A DNA stretch of 64,000 bases, taken from contig JAPXFY010000030.1 of assembly GCA_030674185.1 (NCBI GenBank), forward strand, positions 42,337,795-42,401,794, given 5' to 3'. Shown here piece by piece: positions 12,313 through 22,904 of this stretch (position 1 is its first letter; every line of letters begins with the position of its first letter). The notes under the pieces are model-generated. The model saw nothing but the letters and a program-made list of their open reading frames with translations. It ran no database searches and was not told the DNA's origin. Source of the DNA: Monoplex corrugatus. Its lineage: Eukaryota; Mollusca; Gastropoda; Littorinimorpha; Ranellidae. The position numbers and the translations under genes were made by a program.

Positions 12313-13190
12313 ATGATTTGAGAAGTAGAAAAACCTTCATTCTTTCAAAACGCCCAGGCGTCCATCCGAAAAGAAGAGATTGTCTGATCAGTACAATGTT
12401 CATATTCACACTGACTTACCAATGCCAGACCTAAACATCATGCAAAACCTGGAAGAGAAACATGGCGGTCTGTCAGATGAGATGTCCAGGAAGTGTAGTA
12501 TCCCTGTAGATCTGGGTCCGACATGATAATATTTACTATGACGTAGATGATCCAAGGGACACTACTCTCACTCGGAGAGACATGCTTGGTTAGTTGTAGC
12601 AAGGAGTGAGAACAGTCAAGCGAATACTGGGCGACGCTACAGGAAGAATGGGTCATTGGGTTAGAATGTTACAGTGATAACAAAGGGATCGTGGATTCCA
12701 CTGTCAAATAGGTCACAGTTTTAATGAGATCCAACAGTATTTCCTGTCTCGTGTCCAATTCCAGCCCGCAACATACATGTAAATTGACGTGGCCTGTTCT
12801 CTGCCAATCTCAATGCTCCAATCATTCCAATGGTGTCTCTTAGTGTTTCTTAGGTCTTGATCTGCCCCACCCTGCACACTTCAAGACATTGCCAGCATAT
12901 ACAGTTTTAGCAGGCCCATGGATTCCACCAGTTTGTTACAGTCAGATTTGGATGGAGCACAAATGGAGCAATCTGAGTGTGGTGAATCACCCCTGAACGG
13001 ACTCTAAACTCCAAATTTCAAGTGCTCTTATGTATATTGTAATTATCACACGTGCATCACTGCATATTCCAAACTGTCAAATCAAGTGAGCACCGCACCT
13101 CCTGTGGAGTAGGTCTGTCTGGTAAAGAGGCACAGCACCTGCTTTTCAAGTAGACCGCAAGAGTTTGAGTCTTCCTTGAGAAGAATTTTG
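12313..13190. other. Repeat-derived spacer with SINE-B tail (about 12850-13020)
   Basis: No intact gene. At about 12880-13015 the blocks 'cattgccagcatatacagtt', 'gatttggatggagcac' and 'ctgagtgtggtgaatcac' match, in the same order, the minus strand of 57.66-57.79 kb and the plus strand of 14.73-14.85 kb. They are read as the body of SINE-B. 'tgacttaccaatgcca' (about 12412) has a diverged partner at about 13932, so the whole block may be an older repeated unit. Confidence 0.5.
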
Positions 13191-13206
13191 CACATGTAGC
13201 CTCCAG

Positions 13207-13580
13207 AAGCAAAGCCAGACCAAGATTGAGGCAGCCGAGATGCGTTTTCTAAGAAGAATGTTGAGAGTTCCATGGACAGCAAAGAAAACAAACGAGACAG
13301 TCTTCATGGAGGCAGACACAAGACGATCATTGATATGGGAGATTAGGTTAAGATTGGCAACATTTATAGGCCATTTTATGTGGAAAGGGGAATTGGAGCA
13401 CCTGGTAACAACAGGAAAACTGGGGGGAAAGAGAGCACCAGGTAGACCCAGGGAGAAAATATTGGAGGGACTTGCAGAGTGGCTGAAGACAGAGAGGGTG
13501 GAAGAGGTGCTTGCGGCAACAAGGGATAGAACCAGATGGAAGGCCATGATCGCCAACACCATGTGCCAAGGCACTTGATA

Positions 13581-13614
<34 letters not shown>

Positions 13615-13637
13615 CGATGACGACGATGATGATGATG
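13207..13637 (+). mobile_element. RTE-like LINE 3' fragment with short target-site duplication
   Basis: A plus-strand open frame covers the distal end of the RTE-like polymerase. It includes 'FLRRMLRVPWTAKKTNETV', 'EADTRRSLIWEI', 'FIGHFMWKGELEHL', 'GRPREKILEGLAEWLKTERV' and a stop after 'MCQGT', followed by an (ATG)n tail (13580-13637). The insert is flanked by AGCCTCCAG at 13198-13206 and at 13638-13646, a 9-bp direct repeat that fits a target-site duplication. It is a severely 5'-truncated, dead-on-arrival insertion, but its remaining 112 codons are unbroken, so it may be relatively young. Confidence 0.8.
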
Positions 13638-13739
13638 AGCCTCCAGTTCACCCAGCTGTAAACAGATACCAGACTGGTAAGGGTCAGAGAACGTAAAGCA
13701 GTAAGGGAGAGGCAATGGGCATCACCCCTGACTTTCCTA

Positions 13740-15020
13740 GGGCCTCAGGATTAAGAGAAAACCATGACTAGTACCTTAGCCGTGTGTTGGTATTGGTGGT
13801 CACTACCGTTTTTCCCTGTCGTGATTATGTCACTATGTACTGAATTCTCCAACTTGCCCCATTCTTAACACACCCTGATATTCCTACTGAAGCAAAACCC
13901 AAGCTCATTGTTCCATTGTCATCCCATCACTGACGTACCAATGCCATATCTAGACCTTGAATAAGCCCCTACATTCAAAACCATCACCAGTGAGATGCGT
14001 TGTATATGGTAAGAGCGTCAACAAGGCCAGACCTGACATGATCAGAAACACAAAGATCAGACAAATGGTTGGAACAACATTAAACACACGATCATATTAA
14101 AAGATTTGGTCATCTGGCCAGAGTACAACCGTACCAGCTGACTCAACAAGCATATAACAAAAAGACATCTGGATTTAGAGTGGGAGCCAGATCTTGACGT
14201 TTCTAGTGTCCGGCGTTTATCCCCTTCACAAGTTCCAGCTCATTGCTGAATATGAACTGCACTTTGTCTTCCAGTGCTACCCGTGATGATACCGGCCAAC
14301 AGCTACAAGCAGAAGGACTTAACACGTTGTTTGCAAGCCCTACAACCTCACATGATTATACGGATCTCCCTGTTAATGCTGGTCAGCCTGCCACAGATCC
14401 TAAGCCAGAGACAATGTCAGTTTGCTTTTACGCTAAATGGTCAGGGTTATGATATCAAATCAAGGTCGCACCATCTCCAGCAAGTCCATGAAATTGATAT
14501 TATCCATTTGTAAAAATCATGCAAATGTGCTGTCATCTGTCATGTGCAGTGTGTAACTCTGGCAACAGGCTTAAGGTTTATATCATGGTCATTTTGGATC
14601 TTCTCCATTACATGACATTTCTGAACGTGGAAATGCTGTCTTGAGAAATTCTTCGCTGCCCAACTTAATGCTTCATCATCGTGATGGTGTTAGCATAGAA
14701 CTTCATATGTCCCTCTCAAAATCAAGACCTTGCCAGTTCATAGACTTTGCAAAAGCTCCATGACTGCAGGATACTTACTGGCAGATGTTGGTGGAACAAA
14801 TATAAAATTATCTGAGTGTGATGAATCCCTATTAAATAAACATAAACTACAAAGGTCAATGATAGGACCAACCTCAGCATGTCTTTCTTACGTGTTTCTG
14901 TTCTCCAGGGCCAGAGATGGAGGATCCTGTCTACTGTAGCGTTCATCACCTCCTGAACGATTGCCCACACTGATTATTGGCGTTTGAAGAAAGACAGGAT
15001 GGACAACTCCTGCTTATTTC
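13740..15020. other. Mosaic of SINE scraps, no gene
   Basis: About 14555-14660 matches the 3' part of SINE-C ('aggcttaagg', then 'ggatcttctccattacatg', then 'cttgagaaat'). About 14725-14855 matches the body of SINE-B ('gaccttgccagttcatag', 'ctgagtgtgatgaatccct'). The remainder, including open frames at 14243-14513, resembles nothing I recognise. Confidence 0.5.
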
Positions 15021-15024
15021 CTTA

Positions 15025-17030
15025 TATGTCATTAAACGGGTTATATATGTTACTTGAAACAAAGAATGTCATTAAACGTGGTTATAAAAGTTACTTGAAA
15101 CAAAGGATGTCATTAAACGTGGTTATAAAAGTTACTTGACACAAAGGATGTCATTAAACACGGTTATAAAAGTTACTTGACACAAAGGATGTCACTAAAC
15201 ACGTTATAAAAGTTACATGACACAAAGGATGTCACTAAACACGGTTATAAAAGTTACTTGACACAGAGGATGTCATTAAACGTGGTTATAAAAGTTACTT
15301 GAAACAAAGAATGTCATTAAACGTGGCTATAAAAGTTACTTGACACAAAGGATGTCACTAAACACGGTTATAAAAGTTACTTGACACAAACGATGTCATT
15401 AAACATGGTTATAAAAGTTACTTGAAACAAAGGATGTCACTAAACACGGTTATAAAAGTTACTTGAAACAAAGAATGTCATTAAACGCTGTTATAAAAGT
15501 TACTTGACACAAAGGATGTCATTAAACGCTGTTATAAAAGTTACTTGACACAAAGGATGTCACTAAACACAGTTATAAAAGTTACTTGACACAGAGGATG
15601 TCACTAAACACGGCTATAAAAGTTACTTGACACAAAGGATGTCACTAAACCAGTTATAAAAGTTACTTGACACAAAGGATGTCATTAAACGTGGTTATAA
15701 AAGTTACTTGAAACAAAGGATGTCACTAAACACGGTTATAAAAGTTACTTGAAACAAAGAATGTCATTAAACGTGGCTATAAAAGTTACTTGACACAAAG
15801 GATGTCACTAAACACGGTTATAAAAGTTATATAACACAAAGGATGTCACTAAACACGGTTATAAAAGTTACTTGACACAAACGATGTCACTAAACACGGC
15901 TCTAAAAGTTACTTGACACAAAGGATGTCACTAAACACGGTTATAAAAGTTACCTGACACAAAGGATGTCACTAAACACGGCTCTAAAAGTTACTTGACA
16001 CAAAGGATGTCACTAAACACGGTTATAAAAGTTACTTGACACAGAGGATGTCACTAAACACGGTTATAAAAGTTACTTGACACAAAGGATGTCACTAAAC
16101 ACCGTTATAAAAGTTACTTGACACAAAGGATGTCACTAAACACGGTTATAAAAGTTACTTGACACAAAGGATGTCACTAAACACGGTTATAAAAGTTACT
16201 TGACACAAAGGATGTCACTAAACACCGTTATAAAAGTTACTTGACACAAAGGATGTCACTAAACACGGTTATAAAAGTTACTTGACACAAAGGATGTCAT
16301 TAAGCACGGTTATAAAAGTTACTTGACACAAAGGATGTCATTAAACACGGTTATAAAAGTTACATGACACAGAGGATGTCACTAAACACGGTTATAAAAG
16401 TTACATGACACAGAGGATGTCATTAATCATGGTTATAAAAGTTACATGACACAGAGGATGTCTCTAAACACGGTTATAAAAGTTACATGACACAGAGGAT
16501 GTCACTAAACACGGTTATAAAAGTTACTTGACACAGAGGATGTCACTAAACACGGTTATAAAAGTTACCTGACACAGAGGATGTCATTAAACACGGTTAT
16601 AAAAGTTACCTGACACAGAGGGTGTCATTAAACACGGTTATAAAAGTTACCTGACACAGAGGGTGTCATTAAACACGGTTATAAAAGTTACCTGACACAG
16701 AGGGTGTCATTAAACGTTGTTATAAAAGTTACCTGACACAGAGGGTGTCATTAAACGTGGTTATAAAAGTTACCTGACACAGAGGGTGTCATTAAACGTG
16801 GTTATAAAAGTTACCTGACACAGAGGGTGTCATTAAACGTGGTTATAAAAGTTACCTGACACAGAGGGTGTCATTAAACGTGGTTATAAAAGTTACCTGA
16901 CACAGAGGGTGTCATTAAACGTGGTTATAAAAGTTACCTGACACAGAGGGTGTCATTAAACGTGGTTATAAAAGTTACCTGACACAGAGGGTGTCATTAA
17001 ACGTGGTTATAAAAGTTACCTGACACAGAG
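15025..17030 (+). repeat. 41-bp minisatellite array (S2), about 49 units
   Basis: Unit of 41 bp (measured 16210 to 16251): 'ggatgtcactaaacacgg', then 'ttataaaagttac', then 'ttgacacaaa'. Each unit contains a TATAAAAG string and an inverted repeat TGACA-CAAAGGA-TGTCA. From about 16570 to the end the units become nearly identical and carry 'acctgacacagagggtgtca', whereas the left part is a mixture of 'cactaaacacgg', 'cattaaacgtgg', 'gaaacaaa' and 'gacacaaa' variants. No open reading frame runs through it. Confidence 0.98.
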
Positions 17031-17101
17031 GAGCCAGAGGTGCAATGGATAATGTGTCTGACTATGATTACAAGATGCCAGGTGGGAATCCTGACTGTTC
17101 G
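17030..17101 (+). pseudogene. tRNA-Arg-like relic (SINE head or tRNA pseudogene)
   Basis: The string 'gtgcaatggataatgtgtct' followed by 'gactatgattacaaga' and 'ccaggtgggaatcctg' aligns with the D arm, anticodon arm and T arm of an arginine tRNA. The anticodon stem does not pair, the T loop deviates from GGTTCGAATCC at two positions, and the acceptor stem has several mismatches. It cannot be a working tRNA. It begins within the last unit of the 41-bp array and ends at the TTG/TTGG tract. Confidence 0.6.
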
Positions 17102-17104
17102 TGC

Positions 17105-17395
17105 GTTTTTATTGTTGTTGTTGTTGTTTTGTTGTGAGTTTCTTTTTGTTGTTTGTTTGTTTGCTTGTTTGTTTGTTTGTCTGTTGTTTGGTTGGTTGGT
17201 TGGTTAGTTGGTTGGTTGGTTGGTTGGTTGGCTGGTTGGATGGTTGGTTAGATGGTTGGTCGGTTGGCTGGTTGGTTGGTTGCTTGCTTGCATGCTTGGT
17301 TGGTTGGCTGGTTGGATGGTTGGTTAATTGGTTAGTCGGTTGGCTGGTTGGTTGGTTGCTTGGATGGTTGCTTGGTTGGCTGGTTGGTGTTTAGT
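17105..17395 (+). repeat. (TTG)n and imperfect (TTGG)n tract
   Basis: GTTGTTGTT followed by GTTTGTTTG and then about 190 bp dominated by GGTT with GGCT and GGAT variants. The long frame rich in GWLVGWLVG is a repeat artefact. The G-pair spacing (GGTTGGTTGGTTGG) is the pattern of two-tetrad G-quadruplex sequences. Confidence 0.95.
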
Positions 17396-17449
17396 GGGGT
17401 TTGGTTCTTTTTAACCTTTATTTGATTTTTTGTTTGTTTGATTGTTTTG

Positions 17450-17745
17450 TGTCACCATTAGCTCAAGGGCCACAATGTTAAAAGCTTTCTTCATACAGTC
17501 TTGGTCACGAGATGTGACGGCTGGAGTTCAACCCCAGCCTGCTACATAAACACTGTTGACTGCCCATCCTTATGTTTTAATCATTCAATCATTTTATTCG
17601 TTTCACAGGTCCTTTATCTTCCCACCCTACTTCCAGACCTTGCCCACGTTCTACATTTTGTGCAGGTTCAAGGAGTCTTACCAGAAAACTGCCGGCTGAT
17701 TTGTTTGGAGCGAATATGGAATTGACAAAATGCGATGACTCCTTG
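17450..17745 (+). mobile_element. tRNA-derived SINE (family B), near full length
   Basis: The tRNA-like head runs from 'accattagctcaaggg' (box A-like) to 'ggagttcaaccccagcc' (box B-like, about 17523-17539). A body with 'actgcccatcctta', 'ccagaccttgccca', 'tgtttggagcgaatatgg' and 'atgactccttgaacag' follows. The same order occurs in the minus-strand copy at 57.6-57.96 kb and in tails at 12.9 and 14.8 kb. Confidence 0.65.
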
Positions 17746-17789
17746 AACAGTCACACTCCACACTCCAGATGATTGCTATGAGGACTAGG

Positions 17790-19690
17790 GCAGAAAGAAA
17801 AATCATTCTTGTAGTACAAACATTCATAGATGATTGTGATTGCTATCAGGACTAGGGTTGTAAGATTGTAGTACAAATATTCATAGGTATCAGGACTAGT
17901 GCTGTAAGATTGTAGTACAAACATTCATGGTTATCAGGACTAGGGCTGTAAGATTGTAGTACAAACATTCATGGTTATCAGGACTAGGGCTGTAAGATTG
18001 TAGTACAAACATTCATAGTTATCAACACTAGAGCTGACCGATTGTAGTACAAACATTCATAGTTATCAACACTAGGGCTGTAAGATTGTAGTACAAACAT
18101 TCATAGTTATCAACACTAGGGCTGTAAGATTGTAGTACAAACATTCAAAGTTATCAGGACTAGGACTGAACGATTGTAGTACAAATATTCATAATTATCA
18201 GGACTAGGGCTGTATGATTGTAGTGCAAATATTTATAGATTGCTGTCAGGACTAGGGCTGAACGATTGTAGTACAAACATTTATAGTTATCAGGACTAGG
18301 GCTGTAAGATTGTAGTGCAAATATTCATAGATGATTGCTGTCAGGACTAGGGCTGAACGATTGTAGTACAAACATTCATAGATGATTGCTGTCAGGACTA
18401 GGGCTGTAAGATTGTAGTACAAACATTCAAAGATGATTGCTATCAGGACTAGGGCTGAAAGATTTTTTTTGTAGTACAAACATTCATAGTTATCAGGACT
18501 AGGGCTGAACGATTGTAGTACAAACATTCATAGTTATCAAGACTAGGGCTGAACGATTGTAGTACAAACGTTCATAGTTATCAGGACTAGGGCTGAACGA
18601 TTGTAGTACAAACATTTATAGTTATCAGGACTAGGGCTGAACGATTGTAGTACAAACATTTATAGTTATCAGGACTAGGGCTGAACGATTGTAGTACAAA
18701 CATTTATAGTTATCAGGACTAGGGCTGAACGATTGTAGTACAAACATTTATAGTTATCAGGACTAGGGCTGAACGATTGTAGTACAAACATTCATAGTTA
18801 TCAGGACTAGGGCTGAACGATTGTAGTACAAATATTCATGGTTATCAGGACTAGGGCTGTAAGATTGTAGTGCAAATATTCATAGATGATTGCTGTCAGG
18901 ACTAGGGCTGTAAGATTGTAGTAAACATTTATAGTTATCAGGACTAGGGCTGTAAGATCGTAGTACAAACATTTATAGTTTTCAGGACTAGGGCTGTGAG
19001 ATTGTAGTACAAACATTTATAGTTATCAGGACTAGGGCTGTAAGATTGTAGTACAAACATTTATAGTTATCAGAACTAGGGCTGTAAGATTGTAGTTCAA
19101 ACATTTATAGTTATCAGAACTAGTGCTGTAAGATTGTAGTACAAACATTTATAGTTATCAGGACTAGTGCTGTAAGATTGTAGTACAAACATTTATAGTT
19201 ATCAGGACTAGTGCTGTAAGATTGTAGTACAAACATTCATAGATGATTGTTATCAGCACTAGGGCTGAACGATTGTAGTACAAACATTCATAGATGATTG
19301 CTATCATGACTAGGGCTAAAAGAACAATCATTCTTGTAGTACAAATATTCACAAATGATTGCTATGAGAGCTAGTGCAAAAGAACAATCATCCTTGTAGT
19401 GCAAACATTCATAGATGATTGCCATCAGGGCTTGGACTACAAGAACAATCATTCTCGTAGGATAAATTTTTGTAGATGATGATTGCTATCACGGTGTGTG
19501 CTAGAAGAACAATCATTCTTGTAGTATACATATTCAAAAGGGATTGTTGCCATCAGGGCTTGGGCTAAAGGAAATCATTCTTGTATTAAAACATGCATAG
19601 ATGCTTACTGTCATAACTTGGACCTTAAGGACAACCATACTTGTAATATAAACACAGAGAATGATTGTTATAAGGGCTTGGGCCAGGAAG
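17790..19690 (+). repeat. 44-bp minisatellite (S3), about 38 units with longer degenerate edge units
   Basis: Core unit of 44 bp (measured 18601 to 18645): 'gattgtagtacaaacatt', then 'tatagttatcagg', then 'actagggctgaac' or '...gctgtaag'. TTGTA-G-TACAA is a perfect small palindrome in each unit. Toward both ends, and most clearly at 19300-19690, units are longer (about 60-65 bp) and contain 'aacaatcattcttgtag' and 'gatgattgctatcagg'. The 44-bp form therefore looks like a deletion derivative that was amplified. Confidence 0.97.
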
Positions 19691-19791
19691 ATAATCATTC
19701 AAGTGCAGTAATTGCAGATAGTTTGTCATAGTCCTGTGAGAGGGAAAGAAAGGTTGTTTCCCTTAGAATGGTGCGAACAGACAGAAAGACA

Positions 19792-19792
<1 letters not shown>

Positions 19793-19861
<69 letters not shown>

Positions 19862-20554
19862 ACGCGTGCAAGTACGCACGCATATACACACGCACGCATA
19901 CACACACACATACACATACACACACATACATACACACACATACACACACACAGACACACAGAGACACAGACACACATATACACACGCACATACACACACA
20001 CACATACACACACACACATACACACAGACACATACACGCATGCACACACACATACACACAGACACACACACAGAGGCACACACAGACACACACACAGACA
20101 CACACACAGACACACATACACATAGACACATACACACACAGACACACACCACAGACACGCACATACACAGAAACACACACACAGACACACGGACACACAC
20201 ACACACAGACACACACACAGACACACACAGACACACACTCACATACACACACAGACACACACACATAGATACACCTACAGACACACACACACACACACAC
20301 ACATACACACACACATACACACACACGCACGCACGCATACACACATATACACACATACACATACACACACGCACATACACACAAGCACGCACGCACACAC
20401 ACATACACACACACGCAACATACACACACACGCATATACACACACCCGGGCACTCATACACACGCTCACATACACACACACACACACACTCATGCACACA
20501 TACACACACACACACGCACGCATACATACGCACGCATACACACACACATACACA

Positions 20555-20592
<38 letters not shown>

Positions 20593-20612
20593 CACACACA
20601 ACACACCGGCAC
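19793..20612 (+). repeat. Long compound (CA)n microsatellite
   Basis: About 0.8 kb of CA dinucleotides with CATACA, CAGACA and CGCACG interruptions. All long frames here (poly Thr-His or Val-Cys) are artefacts. Confidence 0.98.
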
Positions 20613-20689
20613 CAAGTAAACCAAACATACCTTGAACTGGACAAAATAAGATGTTTTGTCTAAAATACATGACCAAACACCAGTCTTTG

Positions 20690-22600
20690 ACGAAGTCTAA
20701 ATCTGTCGAATCAAAGTTTGACTGAAGCAGAATTGTCAGTGTTGAGAAAGGGGCTCAATTTCGCGGTCACTCCAGACAAACATCCCATCACGGAGTACAT
20801 TACCAGCATTGAAACTGCGTGTCGATGGATTGGTCCTCAAACAGAAGAGGCCACACACTTACGATCAGAGTGTGTGAACATCCTCAAACAGAGCAATCCT
20901 CCCAAATCCAACATTTCTAGGGATGAAAGACTTGCACTACAGGGATTGAGGAAGAAGGATTCCATCATGATTCTCCCAGCCGACAAAGGCCGTGCCACAG
21001 TCATCTTACCCAAGAGGCAGTACTATGAGAAGGCTTACAATCTGCTAGATGACAAAAAGACCTACCAACAGCTGAGCAAAGATCCCACCAGCAAGTATAC
21101 ATACTGCCCGTCTGACCAAACTACTGCAAGGTCTACAGAAGTCAGGAGAACTCTCTTCAGAACAGTACCGCAGATTGTACCGCCAGCTATGATGTCCCCA
21201 AAAGTTCTACGGACTGCCTGAAGTGCACAAGAAAGATGTACCCCTCCGTCCCATTGTTGCCTCTAGAGGATCCCTTATGTATGAGACAGCCCGCTTCATT
21301 GCAGACATCCTCTCCCTTTGGTAGGGAAGACAGAACATTCCATTGCCAACAGTGCAGACCTGGTGAAGAAGCTGTCGAAGTTAGTACCACAACCTGATGA
21401 GATTCTGGTGTCCTATGACGTCACAGCCCTGTTCACCAGTGTCCCTGTGACGGACAGCATTGATATCATCAGAGGGAGGTTACAGGTCGACAACAGCCTT
21501 CGGCAACGCACCAACCTGCCAGTGGAACACATCTGTGAACTGCTATCCTGCTGCCTCAACACCACCTACTTCACCTTTGAAGGACAGTTCTACAAACAGA
21601 CCGAGGGTGAAGCCATGGGGTCTCCGTGAGTCCCATTGTCGCCAACCTCTTATGGAAAACTTCGAGGAGAAAGCTTTGGCGTCGCTCCACACTCCTCCAC
21701 GCTACTGGGACCGCTACATGGACGACACTATGACTGTACTGAAAAGATCGGTGGTCGAAAACTTCACGAACCATCTCAACAACCAACACCCTGCCATCAA
21801 ACTCAAGAGGTAGAAGAGAACGGCAGCATCGCGATGTTGGATACCCACATCACCCAGACGGAAACAGGCCTTGCCTTCTCCGTCTATAGAAAGCCAACCC
21901 ACACAGACCAGTGCTTACAATTCGACAGTCACCAGCCACTGGAACACAAGCTTGGATAATCCGCACCCTCACCCACCGAGCGAAGACCATCTGTTCTATC
22001 GACACCGCTAGAGAAGAAGAGGTGCAATATCAAGAAAGTATTCAGTGTGTCGGGATACCAGAAGTGGACCATACCCCACCCCTTCGCTGAACGGCAAACC
22101 CCTTCGAGATGGGTACGTCTCCATGCCATACGTCAGCGGCGTCACTGAGGCTCTCAGCAGGAAGATCAGGAAGTTGGGAGTCAGTGTCCATGCCAAGCCC
22201 ACCACACCATCAGAAGCCAGTTAGTCCACCCCAAAGACAAAACAGACAAATTGGACAAATCAGGGGTGATATACAAGATGGACTGCCAGGATTGTGACCA
22301 AAGTTATATTGGCGAAACTGAGCGCAACTTGCACAAAAGATTAAAAGAACACAAACGTGAGTCCTCTCCAGTGGGGGAACATCTGACCCACATCCAACAC
22401 CACTTTGAAAAGGACAGTGTGCAAGTTCTCGACAAAGAAGCAAGATGGTTCCAGAGGGAAGTAAAGGAGGCAGTCTACATCGCCACAAGGAACCCCACCC
22501 TCAACCGTGACTGGGGCCGACACAACCTGCCGTCGGTGTACTCCTCGCTTATTCAGTCGCACTGTCGTGAGTTCGCTCACGGTGGTGCACACTGAAGCCA
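20690..22600 (+). pseudogene. Penelope-like retroelement: reverse transcriptase plus GIY-YIG endonuclease, frame-broken
   Basis: In order on the plus strand: an N-terminal region (20718-21221) with 'MILPADKGRATVIL'; the signature 'FYGLPEVHKK' (21205-21234) in another frame; 'SYDVTALFTSVP', which carries the first catalytic Asp (about 21411); 'EGEAMGSPVSPIVANLL' across a further frame change (about 21604-21656); the catalytic box YMDDT (21715-21729); a thumb-like region to about 21960; and a GIY-YIG nuclease domain (22251-22594) with 'GVIYKMDCQDC' and 'SYIGETERNLHKRLKEHK'. RT fused to a C-terminal GIY-YIG defines Penelope-like elements. At least four frame changes make it inactive. Its 3' end continues into a conserved structured block (next entry). 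Confidence 0.92.
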
Positions 22601-22680
22601 GTTCTCAACCCAGCAGTTGCGCTGAAGAAGTCGGCCGGATCGCCGATGAAAGCTACGCAGTAAGTAGCCTTCTTACTGAG
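22566..22680 (+). ncRNA. Conserved structured 3' block of Penelope-like element: UUCG hairpin and hammerhead-like core (copy 1)
   Basis: 22566-22581 is CGTGAG-TTCG-CTCACG, a perfect 6-bp stem closed by a UUCG loop; it lies inside the last codons of the endonuclease. Then come CAGTTGCG (22614-22621), CTGAAGA (22622-22628, fits the hammerhead CUGANGA box), a stem GTCGGC/GCCGAT (22630-22635 with 22642-22647), GAAA (22648-22651) and a stem GCTAC/GTAGC (22652-22656 with 22664-22668). Penelope-like elements are known to carry hammerhead ribozymes. Deviations are one extra A between CTGAAGA and stem II and, in this copy, an A-C mismatch next to the expected cleavage site. Confidence 0.5.
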
Positions 22681-22715
22681 AGAAAGTGTAGCCAGGTAGC
22701 CATTATTATCTAAAG

Positions 22716-22904
22716 ATTTTTGTCGTGAAGCAACAATGCACTATTTAATATAACATTGGTCAGCGACTTAAACAGTTTGTATTTCAAGGACTACCTACCA
22801 CAACGATACACCTACCTCTTTACTTCTTCCGTAATACATCACTCTGGTAGGCAACCCTCGATTGTCCTTTCTCTTTCAAATTCTTCCAATTCTGTAAGTC
22901 ACTA
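22716..22904. other. Short spacer between Penelope-like end and minisatellite
   Basis: AT-rich sequence with no feature recognised. It ends where the 20-bp repeat starts. Confidence 0.5.

Noticed and set aside
13240..13578. 112-codon intact frame as a host gene
   Set aside because: It is the distal end of an RTE-like polymerase shared with several other copies and flanked by a target-site duplication.
19695..20663. Long Thr-His or Cys-Val frames
   Set aside because: They are CA/TG microsatellite translations with no independent coding evidence.
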